Of a DNA stretch of 64,000 nt, positions 36,179-43,720 are shown piece by piece (the first letter of the stretch is position 1; each line of letters starts with the position of its first letter). The notes beneath the pieces were generated by a model that worked only from the letters and a program-made list of their open reading frames with translations, was not told the origin of the DNA and ran no database searches. The stretch comes from an uncultured Bacteroidota bacterium (GTDB lineage: Bacteria > Bacteroidota > Bacteroidia > Bacteroidales > P3). The DNA lies in assembly GCA_902790215.1 (NCBI GenBank), contig CADAQX010000017.1, positions 18,626 to 82,625 on the forward strand, read 5' to 3'. The position numbers were made by a program, and so were the translations under genes.

Positions 36179-36661
36179 ATGTCTGACTTTAAAACCAATG
36201 TAATGCGTATCCTTGAAAAGGAAAAGGTGTGCTATACGGCTCATGAGTACCCCCATGGCAAGGAGGCTGTTGACGGTGTCACGGTTGCCTCGCTGCTGGG
36301 ACAGGACCCCGCCAGGGTGTTCAAGACCCTGGTGACCCGTGGCGACAGCGGCGGGTATTTTGTGTTTGTTGTTCCGGTGGAGAGCGAGCTGGATTTGAAG
36401 AAGTGCGCCAAGAGTGTAGGGGAGAAGAGTGTGGAGATGATCCATGTGAAGGATATCACGCGGGTGACGGGCTATGTGCGTGGAGGCTGTTCGCCTTTGG
36501 GTATGAAGAAGCCCTATGTCACGACGTTCCATATCAGTGCCGAGCAGCTGCCCACGATGATGGTGAGTGCCGGCAAGATAGGCTATCAGATAGAGTTGGC
36601 GCCCGGCGATTTGGTGCGGCTTGCGCAAGGGCAGTTTGCCGACATAGTCCGGCAAGGGTAG
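36179..36661 (+). CDS. ybaK: Cys-tRNA(Pro)/Cys-tRNA(Cys) deacylase YbaK/EbsC
   Basis: A 160-residue cytoplasmic trans-editing enzyme that clears Cys from mischarged tRNA-Pro. It has the family pattern Y-T-A-H-E-Y near the start, the catalytic lysine region ARVFKTLV (Lys44-45 neighbourhood), and GYVRGGCSPLGMKK near 100-113, which matches the YbaK GYV-x-G-x-x-SP motif. Length is normal. It is a single gene between two divergent/convergent neighbours, with its own promoter and terminator. Confidence 0.92.
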   Translation: MSDFKTNVMRILEKEKVCYTAHEYPHGKEAVDGVTVASLLGQDPARVFKTLVTRGDSGGYFVFVVPVESELDLKKCAKSVGEKSVEMIHVKDITRVTGYVRGGCSPLGMKKPYVTTFHISAEQLPTMMVSAGKIGYQIELAPGDLVRLAQGQFADIVRQG

Positions 36662-36683
36662 ACAGAGCCCTCTGCAAAAGAGA

Positions 36684-36707
36684 AAAGCCCGCTGCATGGC
36701 GGGCTTT
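36684..36707. terminator. Convergent terminator
   Basis: AAAGCCCGC pairs with GCGGGCTTT around CTGCATGG-like loop bases, between ybaK and the minus-strand gene ending at 36735. Confidence 0.8.
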
Positions 36708-36734
36708 GTTGTATTGCCTGATTGTTCCTGATGG

Positions 36735-37679
36735 TCAGCGAATGAGGGTGACGGTGCCTTTGCGCTGGTGGCGTATGTGGTCTTTGTCGGTGTAGTAGAT
36801 GACGTATACGTAGGCGCCCTGCGGAAGGGGTCGGCCGTTGTAGGTGCCGTTCCATCCTTGGTCGAGGCTGTTGGTGTGGAAGACTTGCATCCCTCTGCGG
36901 TTGAAGATTGCCAGGCGGTAGTCGGTCAGGGTCTCGCCGGGACGGCTGAGGCGCGGACGGAAGATGGTGATGCTTGCGTCGTCGGAGGCAGGGGCAAAGG
37001 CGTTGGGTATCCACAGGATGGTGTCGTCCTGGCCGGATGTTGCGGCTTTCTGCACCGGTTGCTGCGGCTCGGTGGCTACGTCCGTGAGGTCTTGGGCGAC
37101 GGGGTTGCTTGAAAGTTGAGAGTTGAAAGTTGAAAGTTGAGAGTTGGCTGCCGCACTCTGATAATTCTCCATTCTCGATTCTTGAAGGTTTGAAGGTTTG
37201 AGGGTTTGAAGGTTTGAAGGTTCGAGGGTTTGAGAGTTGGGATTGCTTGATTGCTTGATTGCTTGATTGCTTGAAAGTTGAGAGTTGGCTGCCACACTCT
37301 GATAATTCTCCATTCTCGATTCTTGAAGGTTTGAAGGTTCAAGGGTTTGAGGGTTTGAGGGTTTGAAGGTTTGAGGTTTCGAGGTCTCGAGGGTTTGAGG
37401 GTTTGAAGGTTCGGGGGTGTTGCTTTGGTCTACGGCTGTTTCGATGTTGGCCTGTGCAATCTGTGTTGTGCCGGGTGTGACAATGACGGGCGTGGCGGGC
37501 GAACTGGCGGGCTTGCCGGCCGGGATGAGGACTATGGCTGCAACGATGGCTGCAGCGGCTGCGCCGGCACCGATGCGTGTCCACCTGCGGAGCAGTGCGC
37601 GGCGGTGGAGGGTGTTTTCAATCCGGTTCCACACTTCGGGGTCGGGCTGTGCGGTATAGTCTTTCAGCTGTTTGTTCAT
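36735..37679 (-). CDS. Sigma-factor-linked membrane protein with gliding-type (CHU_C) C-terminus
   Basis: A 314-residue protein starting at MNKQLKDY just after the ECF sigma gene; an in-frame extension would overlap the sigma gene. It has a short N-terminal cytoplasmic helix, one transmembrane helix (near 34-53) and a low-complexity linker of repeats (near 89-192). The C-terminal domain of about 85 residues reads PNAFAPASDD ... DYRLAIFNRRGMQVF ... GWNGTYNGRPLPQGAYVYVI, which matches the gliding motility-associated (CHU_C) family. Position and topology suggest an anti-sigma or sensor partner. Fusion to a T9SS type B-like domain is unusual. The linker consists of the same short-period repeats found in gene gaps, translated in frame. 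Confidence 0.75.
   Translation of the reverse strand: MNKQLKDYTAQPDPEVWNRIENTLHRRALLRRWTRIGAGAAAAAIVAAIVLIPAGKPASSPATPVIVTPGTTQIAQANIETAVDQSNTPEPSNPQTLETSKPQTFKPSNPQTLEPSNLQESRMENYQSVAANSQLSSNQAIKQSSNPNSQTLEPSNLQTLKPSNLQESRMENYQSAAANSQLSTFNSQLSSNPVAQDLTDVATEPQQPVQKAATSGQDDTILWIPNAFAPASDDASITIFRPRLSRPGETLTDYRLAIFNRRGMQVFHTNSLDQGWNGTYNGRPLPQGAYVYVIYYTDKDHIRHQRKGTVTLIR
37104..37412. repeat. Repeat array inside the sigma-partner gene
   Basis: Tandem TTTGAAGGTTTGAGGG-type and GATTGCTTGATTGC-type units, read on the minus strand as LEPSNLQTLKPSNL and SNQAIKQSSN. The start motif GCTGCC-x-CACTCTGATAATT occurs at 37147 and 37288, giving a 141-base (47-codon) tandem unit, so the frame is kept. Confidence 0.8.
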
Positions 37680-37696
37680 AATATTGTTGTTTTTAT

Positions 37697-38251
37697 TTAT
37701 TCTTCGTTTTGTAATTTCTTTCTCAGTAGTCTGCGGGCTCGTGCCAGGGTGCTGCGGATGGTGCTTTCGGGTTTGTGCAGCCTGTGGGCAATGGTGGCGA
37801 TTTCCATGTCCTCTACTTCGTGCATGTTGAAGACGAGGCGGCATTGGGTAGGCAGGTGCTGGATGGCGTTGACGATTTGTCCGAGGGAGTAGTCGGGCAG
37901 GTCTGTGTTTTCCTCTTTTTCGTTGTCGGGGTAGTCGATTAGGTATTCTTCCGGTAGCTGGGTGAGGTCGGCGTAGATGATTTCGCGGTTGCGGGTGATG
38001 TAGTTGATGGCGGTTCGCACCATGATTTGGTTCATCCAGTTTTCGAGTGCGGCAGGGTTCTGGAGGGTGTTGATTGTTTCAAAGATCTTTATGAATCCGT
38101 CGTGGAGCAGGTCTTGGGCTTCGTCGCGGGAGTGGGTGTAGCGCATGCATACTCCTAACATCTTTGGCGCATATTCGTCGTAGAGACGTTTTTGTGCCCG
38201 TGCATCTTTCCGCCTGCAGGCGTCCACTACATGTTCCATTTCGGACTTCAT
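37697..38251 (-). CDS. ECF-type RNA polymerase sigma factor
   Basis: A 184-residue sigma-70 family factor. Region 2 has the LYDEYAPKMLGVCMRYTHSRDEAQDLLHD-like helix pair, and a linker with LTQLPEEYL and YPDNEKEE follows. Region 4 reads LPTQCRLVFNMHEVEDMEIATIAHRLHKPESTIRSTLARARRLLRK, a helix-turn-helix that binds the -35 region. Length is normal for ECF factors. It lies 17 bases upstream of the membrane partner on the same strand, which suggests one operon and sequestration of the sigma factor at the membrane. Targets are unknown. Note that the usual Bacteroidales ECF/FecR pair is not what follows. Confidence 0.9.
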   Translation of the reverse strand: MKSEMEHVVDACRRKDARAQKRLYDEYAPKMLGVCMRYTHSRDEAQDLLHDGFIKIFETINTLQNPAALENWMNQIMVRTAINYITRNREIIYADLTQLPEEYLIDYPDNEKEENTDLPDYSLGQIVNAIQHLPTQCRLVFNMHEVEDMEIATIAHRLHKPESTIRSTLARARRLLRKKLQNEE

Positions 38252-38334
38252 ACACTATTATGACACAGAAGGTGCGTTTTTGTCCACTTTTTTTAACTTT
38301 TTTTATAATTTTTCTGTGAATTGAAAATAAAAAG

Positions 38335-38487
38335 ATTGCTTGATTGTCTGATTGCTTGATTGTTTGAGTGTGCTTTGTTGATATGTTGATACGTTGATAT
38401 GTTGCGAGCCGTATAAACTTATCAACTTATCAACGGACAACGAATTAAAGCAATCAAGCATTCAAGCAATATTTCAATTCTCAACTC
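38335..38487. repeat. Intergenic inverted short-period repeat tract
   Basis: TTGATTGTCTGATTGC units, GTTGATATGTTGATACG units, a GCGAGCCGTATAAAC core, ACTTATCAACTTATCAAC units and CAATCAAGCATTCAAGCAAT, then CAATTCTCAACTCTCAACTT. It shares its layout and core with 10766-10929. Confidence 0.75.
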
Positions 38488-40278
38488 TCAACTTATCAGC
38501 TCGTCCAGTTCAAGCCATCGGAGTTCTTTTTCGTCCAGTTCGGCGATGATTTGTCCGATGCGCGTCGATGCCTCGGTGAGTTTTGCCACGTCGGTGACGG
38601 CACCTTGGTTGAGGAGGGTTTCGAGGGTGGCTTTTTCTTGGTTGAGGGCTTCTATCTCGGCGGTGAGGGCTTTGTATTCCTGCTGCTGTTTGTAGGAGGG
38701 GCGGGGTTTGTCGCTTCGGTTGCGTGTGTACTGGGGTTTGTCGTCGCGTTTTTGCAGGTTCTCTTTTTTGCGCAGGGTGTTCTGTTCGTCGCGGTACTGG
38801 GTGTAGTTGCCGTGATAGTCTTTGATATGCCCGTTGCCCTCGAAGACGAGCAGGTGGTCGACGATGTGGTCCATGAAGCTGCGGTCGTGGCTGACGATGA
38901 TGAGGCACCCTTTGTAGTCGCGCAGGAATTGCTCGAGTATTTCGAGTGTGTAGATGTCGAGGTCGTTGGTGGGCTCGTCGAGTATGAGGAAGTTGGGATT
39001 GGCCATGAGCACCTTTAGCAGGTAGAGCCTGCGGCGTTCGCCGCCACTGAGGTTGCCGAAGTAGTTGAACTGCGTTGTGTCGTCGAAGCCGAAGTAGGAG
39101 AGGAACTGATGGGCTGACATGTCTTTGCCGTTGTCCAGCTCGATTTGCTCGGCCACGTCTTTGACGATGTCTATCACGCGGCGGTCGGCAGGGGCGGTCA
39201 TCCCTTCTTGTGTATAGAATCCGAAGCGGATGGTTTGCCCCACGATGACGCGGCCGCTGTCGGGTCGCAGTCGCTCGGTGATGAGGTTGAGGAAGGTGGA
39301 TTTGCCTATGCCGTTGGGGCCGACGATGCCGATTTTCTCGCCTTTCTTGAATACGTAGCTGTAGTCGTCGACCATCTTTTCGCCGTTGTAGCTTTTGGTG
39401 ACGTTGTACACTTCCAGTATTTTGCCGCCGATGCGCTCGGTCTTCACGGTGAGCTGCGGGCGGCTGTCGTCGAAGCGGGTGTGTGCCTTCTCTTCCAGTT
39501 GGTAGAAGGCATCGATACGTGCCTGGGCTTTGGTGCCGCGGGCTTGGGGCATGCGGCGCATCCAGTCGAGCTCGGTGCGGTAGAGGCTCTTGGCTTTCTC
39601 TACTTCGATGCGCTCGTTGTATTCCCGTTCCGCTTTTTTGCGCAGATAGTAGTCGTAGTTGCCGCGGTAGTGGTAGAGGCGGCTGTTGTCCAGTTCGAGG
39701 ATGTCCTGGCACACGTGGTCGAGGAAGTAGCGGTCGTGTGTCACCATGAGGATGGCTAGCCTTTGGCGCGACAGGAAGTCCTCCAGCCACTCTATCATCT
39801 GTATGTCCAGATGGTTGGTGGGCTCGTCGAGGAGTAGCAGATTGGTGTCGTCGAGAAGGATGCGGCTCAAGGCAGCTTTCTTTTGCTCGCCGCCGCTGAG
39901 TGTCTGCATGGGCTGGTCGAGTTTGTCGTCCAGCCGCAGACGGCTGAGTATCTCTTCGATGCGCTGCTCGAATGTCCATTCGTCCTCGTGTTCGGGCTTC
40001 TGTGCCGAATAAACAAAGCTGCGCACCGTTTGCTGCGGCATCAGCTCGGGTTGCTGCGGCAGATAGGCCATGCGTGCTCCGTTGCTGAATGTCACTTTGC
40101 CGTCGTCCTGCAGGGTTTTGCCAGTGAGGATGTTGAGGAGGGTGGATTTGCCATAGCCGTTGCGGGCTATGAGGGCGGTTTTCTGTCCGGCATTGATGCC
40201 AAAGGAGATGTTGTCGAACAGCAGTTTGTCGCCGTATGACTTGGTAAGGTTTTCAACAGTGAGCAGAGCTTCGGCCAT
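38488..40278 (-). CDS. ABC-F family ATPase (Uup-like)
   Basis: A 596-residue cytoplasmic protein with two ABC domains and no membrane segments. First Walker A is NGYGKST (near 35-42) and the signature LSGGEQKKAAL; second Walker A is GPNGIGKST and the signature LSGGERRRLYL. The P-site-tRNA-interacting linker between them is long and basic, and the tail has a coiled-coil (EYKALTAEIEALNQEKATLE). The tail plus linker resemble Uup or EttA-type translation factors rather than transporters. The start at 40278 gives MAEALLTVENL; upstream in-frame codons overlap rarA and are not conserved. It lies 40 bases downstream of rarA. Confidence 0.9.
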   Translation of the reverse strand: MAEALLTVENLTKSYGDKLLFDNISFGINAGQKTALIARNGYGKSTLLNILTGKTLQDDGKVTFSNGARMAYLPQQPELMPQQTVRSFVYSAQKPEHEDEWTFEQRIEEILSRLRLDDKLDQPMQTLSGGEQKKAALSRILLDDTNLLLLDEPTNHLDIQMIEWLEDFLSRQRLAILMVTHDRYFLDHVCQDILELDNSRLYHYRGNYDYYLRKKAEREYNERIEVEKAKSLYRTELDWMRRMPQARGTKAQARIDAFYQLEEKAHTRFDDSRPQLTVKTERIGGKILEVYNVTKSYNGEKMVDDYSYVFKKGEKIGIVGPNGIGKSTFLNLITERLRPDSGRVIVGQTIRFGFYTQEGMTAPADRRVIDIVKDVAEQIELDNGKDMSAHQFLSYFGFDDTTQFNYFGNLSGGERRRLYLLKVLMANPNFLILDEPTNDLDIYTLEILEQFLRDYKGCLIIVSHDRSFMDHIVDHLLVFEGNGHIKDYHGNYTQYRDEQNTLRKKENLQKRDDKPQYTRNRSDKPRPSYKQQQEYKALTAEIEALNQEKATLETLLNQGAVTDVAKLTEASTRIGQIIAELDEKELRWLELDELIS

Positions 40279-40318
40279 GATGCGGTGTATTAGGTGGCAG
40301 AATATGGAAAACGGGGGC

Positions 40319-41572
40319 TTAGTAGTTGTATTTCTCTTTCCAGCGTGCGCGCAGCAGACGGCGGGTATCCTCCTCGCGCGGGTTCTGGCCAGGTTCGTAA
40401 AACTTGGTGCCGCGCAGGGCATCGGGCAGAAACTCTTGCTCCACGAAGTTGCCCGCGTAGTCGTGGGCATACTTGTAGCCGTCGTGGTAGCCCAGCTGCT
40501 TCATCAGCTTGGTGGGGGCGTTGCGTATGTGCAGCGGCACGGGCAGGTCGCCGGTCTGCTTTACCATTTGCTGCGCGTTGTTCAGCGCCATGTAGGTGCT
40601 GTTGCTCTTGACCGACGAGGCCAGATAGACCGCACATTGCGACAGTGTGATGCGACATTCGGGATAGCCCAGTTTTGTCACAGCATCGAAGCATGCGTTG
40701 GCCAGCAGCAGTGCGTTGGGGTTGCTGTTGCCGATGTCTTCGGAGGCAAAGACAAGCATCCTGCGGGCGATAAACACGGGGTCTTCGCCGCCCTCGATCA
40801 TCCGTGCCAGCCAATAGACGGCGGCGTTGGGGTCGCTGCCTCGCATGGACTTGATGAATGCACTGATGATATCGTAGTGCATCTCGCCTTGTTTGTCGTA
40901 GAGGGCAAGGTTTTGCTGCACCACGCCTGTGGTGCGGTCGTTGTCGATTACCACGGTGTCGCCAGCGGTGTTGTTTACCACCAGTTCGATGGCGTTGAGC
41001 AGCTTGCGGGCGTCGCCGCCCGAGATGCGGAAAAGGGCCTCCACCTCTTTTACCTCCACTGTGCGCCCCTGTGTGGCATAATAGTGCACTGCGCTGTCGA
41101 GCAGCTGCCGCATTTCTTGTTCGCCAAATTCTTTCAGCACATAGACCTGGCAGCGCGAAAGCAATGCCGATATGACCTCGAAGGAGGGGTTTTCCGTTGT
41201 GGCTCCGATGAGGGTGACAATGCCCTTCTCCACGGCACCCAGTAGCGAGTCCTGCTGGCTCTTGGAAAAGCGGTGTATCTCGTCGATAAAAAGGATGGCG
41301 TTCTCCTCGCTTTTGGCTTTCTCTATCACCTCGCGCACCTCTTTCACCCCGCTGCTGATGGCGCTGAGGGTGTAGAAAGGACGGTGGAGCATGTTGCTTA
41401 TCACCATGGCCAAGGTGGTCTTGCCGATGCCGGGAGGGCCCCAGAATATCATCGAGGGGATGCGGCCGCTCTCCACCAAAGTGCGCAGCACGGCACCTGG
41501 ACCTACCAGGTGCTGCTGTCCGATATAGTTGTCGAGGTTGGTGGGCCTCAGTATTTCGGCTAAAGGCTTCAC
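40319..41572 (-). CDS. rarA: Replication-associated recombination protein A
   Basis: A 417-residue AAA+ ATPase that acts at stalled replication forks. Walker A GPPGIGKT is at residues 45-52, Walker B FIDEIHRF near 100, sensor ATTENPSF near 124. The MgsA/RarA-specific C-terminal tetramerisation part has [22 protein letters not shown] and [19 protein letters not shown]-like motifs. Length is normal. Its stop precedes the ABC-F start by 40 bases, so the two may be co-transcribed; the upstream gap is filled by repeats. Confidence 0.93.
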   Translation of the reverse strand: MKPLAEILRPTNLDNYIGQQHLVGPGAVLRTLVESGRIPSMIFWGPPGIGKTTLAMVISNMLHRPFYTLSAISSGVKEVREVIEKAKSEENAILFIDEIHRFSKSQQDSLLGAVEKGIVTLIGATTENPSFEVISALLSRCQVYVLKEFGEQEMRQLLDSAVHYYATQGRTVEVKEVEALFRISGGDARKLLNAIELVVNNTAGDTVVIDNDRTTGVVQQNLALYDKQGEMHYDIISAFIKSMRGSDPNAAVYWLARMIEGGEDPVFIARRMLVFASEDIGNSNPNALLLANACFDAVTKLGYPECRITLSQCAVYLASSVKSNSTYMALNNAQQMVKQTGDLPVPLHIRNAPTKLMKQLGYHDGYKYAHDYAGNFVEQEFLPDALRGTKFYEPGQNPREEDTRRLLRARWKEKYNY

Positions 41573-41582
41573 TTCGAGAACT

Positions 41583-41711
41583 TGTTAATTCGTTAACCGC
41601 TGATAAGTTTATGATTTATCGTTGTTCGTTGATAAGTTTATACGGCTCGCATCATATCAACATATCAACGTATCAACATATCAACATAACACATTCAATC
41701 ATTAACACATT
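41583..41711. repeat. Intergenic repeat tract, inverted orientation
   Basis: ACTTGTTAATTCGTTAAC, ATAAGTTTATGATTTATC, GTTGATAAGTTTATACGGCTCGCATCAT core, then ATCAACATATCAACGTATC units and ATCATTAACACATTC. The core is the reverse of the one at 10766 and 38335. It spans rarA to queA. Confidence 0.75.
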
Positions 41712-42767
41712 CTACAGGATAAGCATGGCGTCGCCGTAGGTGGAGAACTTGTACTTCTCGCGGATGGCGGACTCGTAGGCCATGCTTACAAACTCCATGC
41801 CGCCGAAGGCACTTGCCATGATGTATTGCGATGACTTGGGGTGGTGGAAGTTTGTCACCATCATGTCGGCAATGGTGAAGTTGTACGGCGGGAAGATGAA
41901 CTTGTTTGTCCACCCGTCGTAGGCACTCACTTTGCCTGCAATGGTCACGGCGCTCTCTATGGCACGCATCGTTGTGGTGCCGATGATGCAGATTTTGTTG
42001 CCGTTGTTCTTGGCGTTCATGATGACATCGCAGGTCTCCTGCGACAGGTGCATCTCTTCGGCGTCCATACGGTGTTTCGACAGGTCTTCGACTTCGATGT
42101 CTTTGAAGTTGCCGATACCGCAGTGCAGGGTCAGCTCTTGCCAGATGATGTCGTTTATCTCGAAACGTTTCATCATCTCACGGCTGATGTGGAGCCCTGC
42201 GATGGGGGCAGCGACGGCGCCCTCGACTTTGGCGTATATGGTCTGATAGCGCTCGGCATCCCAGTTCTCGATGTTGCGCAGGCGCTGCAGCTCGTCGGGC
42301 AGCGGGGTGTGTCCCAGGCTGCGGATGTGCTTGTTGAACTCCTCGTCGGTGCCGTCGAAGAGGAAACGCACGGTGCGGCCGCGCGAGGTGGTGTTGTCAA
42401 TCACCTCTGCCACCAGAGACTCGTTGGGACCGAAGTAGAGCTTGTTGCCGATGCGTATCTTGCGGGCAGGGTCGACAATGACGTCCCACAGGCGCATGTC
42501 CTTGTTCAGCTCACGCTGCAGGAACACGGTGATTTTGGCACCGGTCTTCTCCTTCTCGCCATACAGCAGGGCAGGGAACACCTTGGTGTTGTTGGCCACC
42601 ACCACGTCGCCTTCGTTCAGGTAGTCAAGCAAATCCTTGAACAAGCGGTGTTCGATGGTTTGAGTGTCGCGGTGCAGCACCATGAGGCGTGCCTCGTCGC
42701 GTTGCTTTGAGGGTTTCTCGGCAATCAGTTCCTTCGGAAGGGTAAAATTAAAATAAGACAGTTTCAT
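41712..42767 (-). CDS. queA: S-adenosylmethionine:tRNA ribosyltransferase-isomerase
   Basis: A 351-residue enzyme that transfers and isomerises ribose from SAM to preQ1 at tRNA position 34, in queuosine biosynthesis. It has the N-terminal PKELIAEKP motif, RTVRFLF, the [14 protein letters not shown]-like segment and the C-terminal [16 protein letters not shown] motif. Length is normal. In many Bacteroidales queA sits next to truB in the ftsX-DUF3098-uppP-truB cluster. Here about 4 kb holding a lipoprotein and a porin lies between truB (46847) and queA. Confidence 0.94.
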   Translation of the reverse strand: MKLSYFNFTLPKELIAEKPSKQRDEARLMVLHRDTQTIEHRLFKDLLDYLNEGDVVVANNTKVFPALLYGEKEKTGAKITVFLQRELNKDMRLWDVIVDPARKIRIGNKLYFGPNESLVAEVIDNTTSRGRTVRFLFDGTDEEFNKHIRSLGHTPLPDELQRLRNIENWDAERYQTIYAKVEGAVAAPIAGLHISREMMKRFEINDIIWQELTLHCGIGNFKDIEVEDLSKHRMDAEEMHLSQETCDVIMNAKNNGNKICIIGTTTMRAIESAVTIAGKVSAYDGWTNKFIFPPYNFTIADMMVTNFHHPKSSQYIMASAFGGMEFVSMAYESAIREKYKFSTYGDAMLIL

Positions 42768-42790
42768 GATTTCTTTGTAAAAAAAACGTG

Positions 42791-42798
42791 CAAAGATA
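42791..42798 (-). promoter_or_regulatory. TAnnTTTG promoter element for queA
   Basis: TATCTTTG on the minus strand 24 bases before the queA start. The 42799-43124 stretch beyond it is AT-rich and carries a TTTTCCCTTTCCGAAAGGTAAAA hairpin resembling the core of the dispersed element, but no other block of it. Confidence 0.6.
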
Positions 42799-43124
42799 CG
42801 AAATTTTCAGGGCGTTGTCAAGTTTTTTAACTTTTTTAGTGTGATGTGATATTGCATTTGCTTGTGTTCTACTTTGTTATATTATTGGTAAAAATTAACA
42901 TTACAGCCCTGTTTTACCTCCTTAATAGGGCCTTTTGTTTTTTTCTTTTTCATACTTGGGATGGTTCTTTCTTCCTTTTTTTCCCTTTCCGAAAGGTAAA
43001 ACGAATGTAGAACGATTATTTATGGCGAGATAATGGAGCAAATCTGCAGTGGCACGTTATTGGGAAAATGTATGGCGGTGCTGTGTTGAATCAAAATAAA
43101 ACTTATCATGTCAAAAAAAAGTTG

Positions 43125-43132
43125 TATCTTTG
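43125..43132 (+). promoter_or_regulatory. TAnnTTTG promoter element of the leader RNA
   Basis: TATCTTTG after a run of eight A, predicting a start near 43139. It lies far (nearly 400 bases) from the next start codon. Confidence 0.65.
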
Positions 43133-43138
43133 CACCTG

Positions 43139-43391
43139 CATTGCCGAGAGGAAAGGCATGCTTAGAGAAAGCGCATTCTTTCGCTAATTCCTTTACAGTG
43201 AATCTCGACACTTCACATTAAACCTTGGAATTGCTGAATGAACGCTTCATTTGGTTGTATCGTATTCTTTTCGATATAACTCAAAGTGGAGTAGTTTCCG
43301 TTCTTATTCAGGTTTAAGGGAGTCGAGACCCTACTGTAAGGATAAGGACGAAGTTTGACGGCTCCACTTTCTTGTTAATGTTTATTTTTTT
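43139..43391 (+). ncRNA. Candidate structured RNA (long hairpin, possible 6S-like or leader)
   Basis: After the promoter there is a GCATTGCC ... GGCATGC hairpin, then a long one: AAAGTGGAG (43283-43291) pairs with CTCCACTTT (43362-43370), the inner arms CGTTCTTATTC and GGATAAGGACG pair over 11 bases with G-U wobbles, and AGGG pairs with CCCT at the top. A T-rich run (43384-43391) follows. An irregular long hairpin with internal loops recalls 6S RNA (the Bacteroidales-1 type), but I cannot confirm the family. It could also be only a 5' leader of the small ORF and lipoprotein. Confidence 0.5.
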
Positions 43392-43426
43392 GACATCCCG
43401 TTGAGCCACGGACAGGAAACTGCAAA

Positions 43427-43467
43427 TGCAGCAATGCCCGGTGATGGCTGTGCATCGTCGTGCTGCA
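43427..43467 (+). promoter_or_regulatory. Hairpin in the leader before the 59-residue ORF
   Basis: TGCAGCA pairs with TGCTGCA and the next bases ATGC pair with GCAT, giving a two-step stem in the 5' region between the long hairpin and the small ORF. Its role is unknown. Confidence 0.45.
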
Positions 43468-43520
43468 TATTGGTATGATATTTGTTAACTTACATATTTA
43501 TAAACTAAAACATTAATGTT

Positions 43521-43700
43521 ATGACAACAAAGACAAGAAAAGAGTATCTGGCTCCCGCAGTGAGGACACTGCAGACCAGCGTAGAAAACGGTTACGCTCT
43601 CAGCCATGAGGGTACCGAACCCCCGCAGCCTACTGGACTGATGGGTGGAAACGAGAGTTTTATGGGAGGCAGCAGTTTCGACGGCACTGCTTTCAATTAG
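43521..43700 (+). CDS. 59-residue peptide upstream of the fimbrillin-like lipoprotein
   Basis: ATG 43521 to TAG 43700 encodes 59 residues, starting MTTKTRKEYLAPAVRTLQ and with a Gly/Ser-rich, Phe-containing end (FMGGSSFDGTAFN). There is no signal peptide. Similar short ORFs with Y-x-x-P-x-V near the N-terminus and Gly/Ser-rich tails are common just ahead of fimbrillin or BACON-type lipoprotein genes in Bacteroidales, so this one is likely real. It lies 20 bases before the lipoprotein, on the same strand. Function is unknown. Confidence 0.65.
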   Translation: MTTKTRKEYLAPAVRTLQTSVENGYALSHEGTEPPQPTGLMGGNESFMGGSSFDGTAFN

Positions 43701-43720
43701 TCATTAACCTTAAAAAGAAG

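Noticed and set aside
38510-39979. A 489-codon out-of-frame run inside the ABC-F gene
   Set aside because: The ABC-F frame carries both Walker A motifs and both signatures; this one is Arg/Pro-rich low-complexity text typical of a shadow frame.
42930-43020. Possible fourth copy of the dispersed element
   Set aside because: Only the hairpin-like TTTTCCCTTTCC...AAAGGTAAAA portion resembles it. The AACGTTGGGG and CGCGCGAA blocks are missing.
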